Assembly: GCA_022577435.1 (NCBI GenBank)
Contig: JAKOON010000005.1
Span: forward strand, 11,125,224-11,189,223
DNA from: Embiotoca jacksoni
Lineage: Eukaryota > Chordata > Actinopteri > Embiotocidae
Reading direction: 5' to 3'
Length of the DNA: 64,000 nucleotides
The position numbers and the translations under genes are program-made. Below, in pieces: positions 37,755 to 49,244 of the stretch. A model generated the notes under the pieces. The model worked only from the letters and a program-made list of their open reading frames with translations, ran no database searches and was not told where the DNA came from. The stretch's first letter is position 1. Each line of letters starts with the position of its first letter.

Positions 37755-40700
37755 CTGTAAAGAAGGGAGCAGTACAGTTCAGTGCTCTGTAGTCTTTGAA
37801 GCATGTCTAAGTCAAGATACAAATCCCTGAAGGTGAGTCACTATTAAATTTGAACTTTTTCCCTTCCAAAGTTGTTTCAATAAGGTTTCCCTTCAATGCT
37901 TTTAAATTAAACATGTTCTGAAAATGTAAAAGGCGTGTACACCACAGTTGTTGCTCAAATCCTGATTTTACATCCTTGGCTCTCATAATACTGAGACACA
38001 GAATAAAGAAAAGGCTAAACTACAGCACTTCCTGTCTATCAGGTGTGCATTAGATAACCCTCCTCAGGGCTCATTAAAAACTACTACCTTTCTAAAATGG
38101 TCAATAAGGAAGAAAAGGCTTGGTCCAATTATCAATTGCAGCAACTGAAGGATTCGTCTCCTTGAAGAGTTGAAGCCTTTGATGGTATTGCAGCTAACCT
38201 TGCCTTTAATGGCACAATCATGATGCCAAACAATTCTAATAACGACGAATAGCAACACTGTCTTTTCCTTTGTCGTCAGTCTGACAATTTTGTGAATGAG
38301 CATTACCACCTTTCAGGGTAACAAAATTAAGGGTTTAATTTTAATATAATATGAGGGCCACCTGATAGCTGAGTGATTAGGGTGAAAACCACGTGTGCAA
38401 ATACACACAGCAATGAGTGGCCCGACTTGCTAGACCGTTACTGCATCTCATTCTTCTCCTTTATGTCCTCACGTTTCTGTTTTTTCTACACTGCACGAGC
38501 TGAATAAAGGCCAAAATGAATAAAGGATAGCTAATTCTAGTTGAAACTGCATGCAGTGTCAGAATAAAACCCTCTGGGCTACCTGTAAGCCGAGGTGTTA
38601 TATATTCTGCAAGCTCCTCTTCCTCCACACGTCTTGACTCCCCATTTGAGGCAGGTTGTATCAATTATGGCTCCGAAGTATATAGGGGCAGGTATTCCAG
38701 CTGTTGGATAAAATAACTGTTACTTCATATGAAGTGCAAATTCAAGGTCACTTCAACATGACATGTCCGTCATTTGATCATTAAAATGACAGAACATTTA
38801 AAAAAACGTATGATAAGTGTATTCATGCTAGTTAACAGACAGTAGGTGCTGCAATACGTGGTGGTAAAAAAAAAAAAATCATACATTTACATAAGAGCTG
38901 TTACATTATCAGAACTATTTAAAGATGGGCTCCAAGTGAAGATTTCTTTCCATATACACAAAAAGTATTCCACTAACTGCACTCCCTATGTAAAGTATGG
39001 TGAATGTCATATTTTAGGTGCTTTCTGTGTGCCTGACATTCAAATTACGCAGACAGTGTTGTTGAGAATACCATAGGTGGTTCTCACCGAGGGTACGAGT
39101 GGCCAGCGTGTGGATTCCAAGAGCAAGGGATTTTAGCTCAGGCTTAATGCACCTATAGAAACAAGACTGGGGTGTTAAATAAGATTAAACTATTGCTGGC
39201 AAAACTTAAAGAATGACAATGATTTAAAACGTTTCCACTGGAAGACATAACAGACCAGTGTTGACAAGCATTAAATTAATAAGCTGCTTTAGGGTGCAAA
39301 AGAAGAAAAAAATCCTATAGCTTCAAATTTTTAAGTTATGTATGCAAATGTGCACTGATAAGTCCCAAATTCTCTGCAAGACTCCGCAAAGGACTTGTTG
39401 ATGGACCTGACAAGCAGCATGAAACCGGGTGTTCCCCCAAGAGAGATGATGAAGGAGCTGAGGACAGACAGAGCCAGGAAGTATGGAAAGACTTTGTCAC
39501 AGCTGTCCCTGCGAGTACACTGGCCCAGGGTGGCCGTCAGGTTGCCTGGTTGGGTATTAGCTGCTGCTACACACCTGCAATCGTCAAAGACCTGACAGAA
39601 AAGAAAAAAGTGACTTAATCAATGATAGATGAGCTGCAGCACAGAGAGAAGCACTGTGTAAAAAGTCATATCAAATACAGCTGAAAAGTCACATGCTCTC
39701 AGGCATAGGGATTAACCCTACATATTACGCTGTGTTTGTGAGCTTTCAATGATCCTGAGAAACATGGAAGTGTCGTAGAGGCAGAGGTGTGTGTCTGACC
39801 GTGTTTTTGCCAGAGCCTGTGGAAGTGGTGCATCCAGCTAAGCACGGGGACACATAGGTGATACCGTTTTCTCCACACACAGGATCCCACTCTCTCCTGG
39901 AGCACAAACATCCCGAATTACAGTCTGAGAAGAGAGACGTGTCCTGATAAGACAAGCCTTCCACTCTGCATGTGACAACATGAGAAAAATGCATATATTA
40001 TTGACAGCTCATTTGAAAAATGTATCTAATAAGAAAACCAGCCATTTCTGTGCACGGAGTATGAAAATAGAGACAGATAAAAACAACGCATCACAAAAGA
40101 AGGCCAAGGGAGTACATGAGCTGTAATCTTTGATAGCAGAATTTTCATTATTTCAAACCTACTTCCTTGTTTTATTGTCAGCTACTCTACGAGGACATAA
40201 ATGAAATGTATACAGATATTACATACCCAGTATATGAAACTGTGATGCCTGCCACTTTAGAGTTCTCACAGCCCAAGGCGAAGAAGAGGAGTGACAGGAA
40301 GTAGCCCAGCAGGGAGGTCCCAAAGGCAAATTTAGCTGCTCCCATGATACCCAGCTTGTACCTCTTCATGACAACCCCTCCAGAGAACATCCCCAGGGCC
40401 ACAGCCGGAATGTTGATCATGCCTAGCCAAACAGCACAATACAACTCATTCTTAAAGGGACAGAATCGGGAAACAACTTACAGTAAACCAGCAACATCAG
40501 GCAGCAACATCACTCCCCAAAAGGGATCAAAATCAGAACACTCATTCATATCAAAGTAGTCCCATTCATATTTAATTTAAAGTGAACTGAAGTCATGTCG
40601 TAAAAGGCGGAAATTACTTCTGATGGTTTGAGAAGATATGAAACACATTTCTTATCATTCAACACCCTCTTCACCCATTTGTTTGTGACCATGAAAAGAG

Positions 40701-43700
40701 CTGTCCTGTTACACTATGTCCACTTGCAACAGACTGACCTTTCAAATGGCCTCATTAATCTGTGTGATTTTAAATCAATGCCTGTCATTTCAGGATTTCA
40801 AAGGACTGCGCTAAACCTGGCTGTCAACTTGAAGCTGCAACATTTACTAAGGGCGGGAGTGGGAGTATAAAAAATGTATCAAAAGCTGGCTCATGAAACA
40901 CTTATGATAACCATCCAGCTTTGCATCCCCAAAAACGTTCCTTTCAGCAAAGCAACACAGGTCCTCAACAAGCTTTTAAGTCTACAAAGATCTCATTTAC
41001 AAATAGAAGATGAACACAAATTACCCCGAGGTAAACATCATACATTACAAATTAGTCTGCTTACCCATGAGAAAATTGGCCTTTGATGCTGACTGGCCGT
41101 AGTGTTGCTCTATGTATTTGGGTTTGTAGGTGACCATACCAATGAGAGAGTTGAACTGACTGATGGTCACACAGAGGTAGATGATGTACACCGTATTTCC
41201 AAGGAGGCTCTTCAGTGTGGGCACAAATTCTGTGTGGAAAAGTTTACATGAATAAATATGACTTTTTAAACACATCAGAGCTTCGTATTATTACAGACAG
41301 TGGAGAAGTAACAGGAAATGAGCGAGAGAGAGAGATGTAACAAAGATTCCTAGCATGGCATGAACCAGGGATGTTGCATGTCATGGTTGGCATCTTAACC
41401 CCTTAAGGCCTCGGCTATTTTTCAAAATTTCCACCTGAGAAAACATTCCCAACTTTAGTCAGTAACAGCTGCAAAACTGAGGCCAAAATGAACAACCTCG
41501 GGCTTTGTGGATAAGAGACAACTGAAAGATTCAGTAAGTCCCCTTATTCTTATCACCAGGCCAGAGTGAGATCTGAAAGACTCCAGCAAAAACGTTATAT
41601 TGTGTATGTGAGGACAATTACAAATCATAAAGTTAAAAAAAAAAAAAAAATCAGCTTGGAGTTTTGCTAGAAATGTGAGAATACTGTGGGTCAGTCATGC
41701 TCTCTAGAGAAATAAGTCATACAAATATCATGATAGCAGTAAAAAGGAAAGTTTTAACATGCCTAAAGATTCCACTGACTGCATACAGATTAAAATGCCA
41801 ATATTTAGTCAAACTATGACCGTTTTCATACCTTTGGCCATCAGATGTAAATTAGCCGGCTCCTGCGGTCTAAACTTGTGCCCCATGTCCGGGGAATCTT
41901 TGATGAACCTGGTTTGCTCCGGAGTACAGCTGGTATCGTGTTTATCCACCGACATTGGCAGGGATTTAGGCAGGAACCAGAAAGGAACAGCGGACATGAG
42001 GGTGATAGAACCAGCAATTAGGTATCCTAGCCACCATGCACCAACCCAGCGGGCATCACCAGGGGTAATAGTGACAGTTTCTGTGAAGAGATAATCACAG
42101 CATCAGCACCGCATGTGCATTTATATTGTTTAGTTTGCATCTCATTGATGATACTCACACATTCATTTATTTACAAGTCATTTGTTCAGTTATTTTACAG
42201 TAGATTCATGTCTAGGGCAGATTTATTTTCACCTTACTGATGCAGTGCTCTACATACTCTGCAACCTTGTGGTGAGCTGAATGTTCAAGGAAAACATTTT
42301 ACAACAAAAGGAGATGTCTCCTGACAGTATCTTAAAAGAGTTTGCTTCCCAGTCTGATTACATTGTATCACAAGATTTACTCTATCCTATTTAATTTCCT
42401 CTTGGCACATGCATTGTGTCTTGTGCAGATTTAATGCCAACAAGTCATGTCCAACAACCAGTTTGTAAATCCAACAGTCCACAGAGGGGTGACAGCATTT
42501 CTGCAGCATGAACAAATGATGATCCAAAATTACAATTTACAGAGCACAACAGTGTTTTAAAAAAATAAAAATCAGCCATGGTTTATCAGTCATATAACAG
42601 TTTACCCACCCATATCCACATAACCAATATCAACATAGATCTTGGCACACAGTGACCCCAGCAGATATCCAAAGACGGGACCAATTATTGATATGGTTTG
42701 GACACAACCTGAGACACAACAAAAAAGAGCATGTTTATTTAGCTACATTCAACACGCACGTAGACCTCTTGTATTCTGTTTGGGCTCCGTTCTGAAGCAA
42801 TTTCTTTGTCTTTATGTGCTATAGCTACTAATTATATAATAGAGTCCATATCAATTTAAAGTTTTCCTTTTTTTTAATCAAAAGCTGGTATGTAATAAAC
42901 ATTTAGTCCTCAAAGATTCACAATAAGCCCCGAGTATATCCTATTGCATACCAATAAATAATACACACAAATACTATGACTAAAACAGTTTACTTTTCAA
43001 AACCATCGTATTGTTGTGATTTATATTGACGAGAAAATAATTCAGACTTGTATTGTGTATGTTGCAATGATGATCTCAATTGATTTGCCTGAAGGATTGG
43101 GAAAACTGAAAGAAGTATCATGACGTTGTTTACTCTGTTGAACAAAACACATATAGGGGAACCACTGGTTAACTATCATACCATTATTAAACATCAAATG
43201 AATGTGTACTGAATAATATATTACAATATATGGTACACAATGTATGTATAGTATAATATGTTTGTCACAAAAGAAATGGCCTTGATAATAGCTGCTACTT
43301 AATATTGGTACCTACAGACCAACGCTACGAACAGTGACAGTGAGTAAAGGTGTGTTACCAATATAGAGAGCAGCATTCTCTGACTGTGCATAGTCATCAA
43401 TATAAGAGATCCCCAAAGGTTGAACTGGAGTCTCTCCAATACCACGCAGGACATTTCCCAGTAACACGTAGATCCACATAGAAATGCTCGACTCCCGCTC
43501 ACAGCCTGCATTTTAAAATGAAACAAGAAAAACATGACAACTTATAACTCAAACACACAAAAACTGCTTGTCTTTGTATATTAGTATGCTCTTATCTTAT
43601 CATAGTGATCCCACTTGTTTCCGTACCACATCAGACACTTCCAGCAATGTTACGTAAATGTCATGTAACTCACAAAGCGGACTAATTTATTCTGGTTGCC

Positions 43701-43793
43701 TAAATACATGTGTCAGTCTCACAATGGAATAAACAAGATGAGGGAAAGCTAGCAGCAAAAATAAGTTGACCCTATTTGCAAATAAATAAATAG

Positions 43794-43852
<59 letters not shown>

Positions 43853-46800
43853 TGCAGCAAAGATCTTACCTCTAGAGGGCAGTATAGAGGGTCTGTCACC
43901 TGACCTGGAGGACTCAGGTGAGCTTGCTGGACATGGAGAGAGGTTATTGGTTGAATTCACTGAAGATCTAATTGATGTTTCGATCTTATAGCTGTGTATA
44001 AAATACCAATGTGACTGTTAAACAAGGGAAGGGAGAAAGCATCAGGTATTGTTAGATATTCACAATGTGAAGCACAAATACATCAGAAACTACATTTTTC
44101 AAGGTGCGAGAAATACCAGCATTAACTTATGGTTCCAATGATCAAAGAGAAATGTGGATGGAATTTGTAAATGGCAGAGAAGACAGCGTGCCTACCGGCC
44201 AATGATGAAATGAGGCATGGCGATCAAGAAGGTCCCGAAAGACATCAAGATACATCCGACTGCTATGATCTTGGGCCGGTGGAGCTTGGCACCAAAATAA
44301 CTCACGAAGGCAATCACCAGCAAATTCCCTGCAGGGGTGAAATGATCAGAAAAGGAGATGGAGAGGAGTCACAGACACTAAACATGGGACCTACTGCACA
44401 TAATTACACCTACTGTATTTCAAACAGATTTATATACTGAATGAAAAGTCTTATCTCACACTCATCTAAATAGCACATGTTGAATTAACAATCTCTGTTT
44501 AACACCAATTTTGACCTACATTCAGTATTTATTTACAGCTTACTGGGTTTTTACAAAATGTAACGGACAACTGTGTTTATGCTCTGTCAGCCAGTCTGTG
44601 AAGTCAATATTTAGGAGGTGCATACAGTCAATATTCCACATTATTCTTTCAGTGTTGTCAGTCTGCTCAGTGACAACACAAACCATTACAAAATCCCTCT
44701 ATTCAAAGCCTACATACTGTAGCTTCAAAGGATATTTTCCTCATTAAGAGTCAATTAGGTATGCGACCAGAGACTAGTCAAAGCTCAAAGGGAATGCATA
44801 TATGCTACAGTATGCTGAAGACACATTTTCTTGGCTTGCTTGCATTAGGATTTAAATGCTTCAAAACATGTGCATGAACAGTAAGTACAAACAGAAACAC
44901 ACGGACAACGAGGGATTTAGAAACTCACCTATTTCAAAGCTCCCATCGATGATGCCGATCAGATAGCTGGGGATGTCAAACCGCCTTTCTAGTTGTGTGA
45001 TGGTGCTCTTCATGTAGCTGCCAGATAAAGCTTTTGCAAAGTAGGCAAAGGACAAGGCTGCAAGGAACATCTGAAGACGTACAAAAAGAAAATAACAACA
45101 CCGTGTCACAAGAAACGTGGCCTCTCCTCTCCATTTTAACTTCAAAAGAATGTCAACCTGGGTTATAATTATCATTATTAATAATTATTATTTTTGTTCA
45201 TTTTGGCGGCATTTTTGGTGTCCTAACATCACAATTTTTACATCCTTTTTATAGCAGAGTCAGCTACACCTCAGTGAGTGAAGTACATTTTTACAGGTTT
45301 CAAAAAAGCAAAAATACATCTTAAGAAAATAAAAGTGATTGTGTATGCATGATATGAATTAGCAGTGCAGATACATCTTTGTAAAAGGGGAGCTGACAAT
45401 GTGCTCTGGGTCAGAGAGTGTATGGAGCTCCCTCTCCTCCTTTTGCTTAACCACCTGTGGACACTGACAGTTGGTAACAAAGGGAGGATTAGAGAAACCA
45501 ATCCCACTGGGACACAGACACATCTACCGCACTATGAGCTGACTGGCACGCAGCATAATTGGAAACATGTGAGAGGTAACCATAGCTGGCACCTTTTAGG
45601 AATGAAAATAGCCCAGGCTCAGAGGAGACGCATGCACCACCAACCAACACACACAATTTCACTGAAATATGATAATATGCTAAAACAAATACTTTTAACA
45701 ACCTGTTTTAAAGATACACACCTGCATTTACTTCCAATATGTTTAATATAATTCACATATACATTTCAAGATATACAGTAATGAATGCACAACGTACACA
45801 ATGACCATGATAAACGGAATCATTACTGCCTTTATGTACTAAATAAAAGGCATAATGTACACTTCAAAATGGCCAAATATGCTGCATTGTTTGGTCTGAA
45901 AATTTTTATAAAATTGTGACAAATACCCATCACACATTTCAGGGCCCACTCTGACTTATTCATTTTCATTTCTTTGATCAACAGTCCAAACAACATTGAT
46001 AACAACTTAATATCATGGAAAATGATCAGAGGAAATATTCACCTCTGAGACCTTTTTGCACATTACAAAATTTTTTACCCACAATATACTCCATCCTGCA
46101 CCACTACCACTAATTTTCTCACAGGGTAGAACAAATCCACATCTTTACATTTAATATCGATAATGTTTTATATTGTCTTTATTTTGCTATTTCCCTTGTG
46201 TTTCCCCAACTTGGACTGTTCTCTTCAGTTTTGTTGTGCTCTGTAATGACTGTAAAATGAATTCTGATCCTGGGTCAGTAAGTGCCGATAAAGTCTTCCT
46301 AAACAATATCTTGAATACTGGAGAAGAACATTCTGACCGTACAGTGGTCAGCTCACTTTTCTGTGTCGGTTGTGACTTAAAAACAGAAGTAGCTAATTAT
46401 TTATTATTTATAGAAAAATAGCGAGAAGACTTGTTAGTCAATGACATCATGTTGGTTTTGCATGTCATCGACCACACTTTAAATGTACTTTTGTGTTTTC
46501 ATTTGTATGGAGATTTATATATATACATATATATATATATACAGTATATATATAAACAGCTTTAAAAAAAAACATGTGCATGTGGACTAGGTCTCAATTA
46601 TAACAAACAAAGCAATATATATGCACCATTGTTGCTGTTTCAGGCACATACCCATTACACAAATCAATAATAGGCCTTGCGTGAATGAATGTGTCAGGTC
46701 ATTGCTTCTGAAACTTCCATTTTACATGTCCACATGGATATACAGAGACTGAAGGAGGTTTTTTTTTTGGTTTTTTTAAACTGCACGTTAGAGGGCGTTT

Positions 46801-48275
46801 CAAAACAATCTGTTTCATAGATATAAAACGTTGTTTTCAGTGTGGCCAAAACATACAAGAAAATGTTTGTTTAGCATTTGTTTGGGTAAGGCCTAAAAAG
46901 CAGGTGATACATTTCATTAGAAATCGACAATTTGAATAATTATGTGAATTATTTCCCTTAGTCTCACTTTTTCTGTAGTACAGGCCTCCATGAACATGCT
47001 TTTTCAGTGACAGATAAAACAAAGATACAGTGCATAATGGAAATCAACTTTGTTGCAGCCTAAGTTAACACATGGGAAATAAATGAGGAGTCTGTGAGGA
47101 ACTAACTATGGCAACCACCTGTGAGGTCTACAGCCGATTAATACATTTCTCAATACAAGCGCAGCCTTCTCTCTGCTAACAAGTGCGTGATTACTATTGA
47201 GGATAACTGGACATAACGAGAATGCTGAGGCACAACACTTCTCATTTTACTGCATTAATAATGTGGACTCAGGGATCCTGAAACCTTATACCAGCATTAT
47301 AGTGTTTTTTAATTCATAATTCAAAAGAGCTTACACCGACATTTTGAAAGATGGCACGAGGTGTGTGAGGAACAGTATCAAAATTTCATATCACTTCTTA
47401 ATAGTCTTTCTTACACACGTGATTCCATAGTTTAACACGATATATATTCCTCCTGCTTTATTATTAATATGGCATTAACTCTAAGGCTATCCATTCATCC
47501 ATCCATTATCTATACCTGCTTTATCCTGAACAGGGTCACGGGGGGGCTGGAGCATATCCCAGCTCACAGTAAGCAAAGGCAGGGTACACTCTGGACAGGT
47601 CGCCAGTCCATCACAGGGCCAACACGTCGAGACAGACGGAAACAAAGACCATTCACGCTCTCATTCACACCCAAGGGCAATTTTTTAGAAACTATTGTAC
47701 AGTTTTTATTTGGGTTTGCACCAATTTTCTACTACCAACCAGTGTGTGTCAAATATATTTGAGGAACTAAGAAATCTCGCAACCTACATATTTTATATGT
47801 TACATACTGCTTTTCACTGCAGCAACACAAGAGTATTGTTATGATAAAAAAAATTTATTATTTCTGAAAGTACAAACCAAATAAGTCCATGAATATTTCA
47901 CTTTACAAAGAATTGGATAAAAGTCTTCCTTGGTTGCAGAGTATGGCTCCCAATGTTCATGTGAGTGAATTGCTCACCATGATACGCAGCCACTCATGAA
48001 AAGGTTCATTGGGTTCCTCTTGACTCTCCAAATGTTATTTGACCAAAACAGATCAAATTCAAAGTCACAACTGAAAACAAAAATGTATTCGGTTACAAAG
48101 CCCCTCTTTTTGCAAAATTCTATATGGGGAAAAATGCTTTCTGGGCTAGTCAGTATCATATAAGGAATGTGGATGTTAATTAGCCAATTCATTTGATTGT
48201 AAATTACTTTATCCATGTGTAAATAGGCTGTTACTGATGGTTTATTATATATTACAGCAGTTTAATTGTACTGAT

Positions 48276-48314
<39 letters not shown>

Positions 48315-49213
48315 ACATTTATATTTATCTTCTGATGTTTTTTTTTTTTTTGTTTTTTTTTTTTTCTTTTTTACAGAATCCATACTGAAAAAATATATTT
48401 GAAAAAAAGAAAGAAAAGACAGCTGGAGAAGAAATAAATGCACCACCTGTAGTTAGGGTTGGAGATCTGACTCAAATTGGACTCACCACATTCTACTTGG
48501 GATACTTGAACTCCCTCTGCAACTCTGCCATAGCAACTTTTGCACGGACACATTAATACTTGCAGCTGGTATTGGAAGGCTACTATTCGGTAACATGAGC
48601 AGTTATACATTTATCATTGGGTTGTACCTCACTGTATTGACACTGACATACGACAAGGCAATGCAGAGAAGGTAAAGGAGACGCAGGTAAAACAGAAAGT
48701 GTAGCTATAAAAATACATATTTTGACATGGTTAACAGAATCCATGACTGAAATACTGCCACGGGAACAATGAGATACCCTGTGTATATTGTGCAGAATGC
48801 GACGTTGCCATTGCTAGCAACACAAACTTCGCAACAGCCTCAACAAACTTCAAGCAAAATGTTTAAACATTAGCATGTGGCACCAGCTCTTCCCATGGGC
48901 TTTGTGCATGAAGGGTATGCTTGCCAGATGAGTGAAAGAGTCTGTCTGTGTACCAAATTCAACACGGCATATCACTTGCAGAAGAGGAGATGGCGTGGGC
49001 GGATCTAGAAAATTGTACATGTGGTGGAAAAGGGATGGCACAAGGTTTCAGCAGGATGGCATGGCAGCGCAGTATGTGGGGGTTCCCATGTAAAAATACA
49101 ATTGTACTCCTTTCTCAGTTGCTCATTTCTTCCCTCTGTGGCTTTGTCCTTCTGTCTCCCCTGATCTCTCCTTCCAACAGGTTTCACAAAAAGTTATTCC
49201 GCAGGGGAAAAGT

Positions 49214-49244
<31 letters not shown>

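Noticed and set aside
41395..41430. TTAACCCCTTAAGGCC, possible end of a TTAA-targeting transposon
   Set aside because: No matching inverted end found nearby; too short to call.
43687..43960. Poly-Leu and poly-Ile open frames
   Set aside because: Artefacts of the AAT repeat; the real coding content is slco1c1 exon 4.
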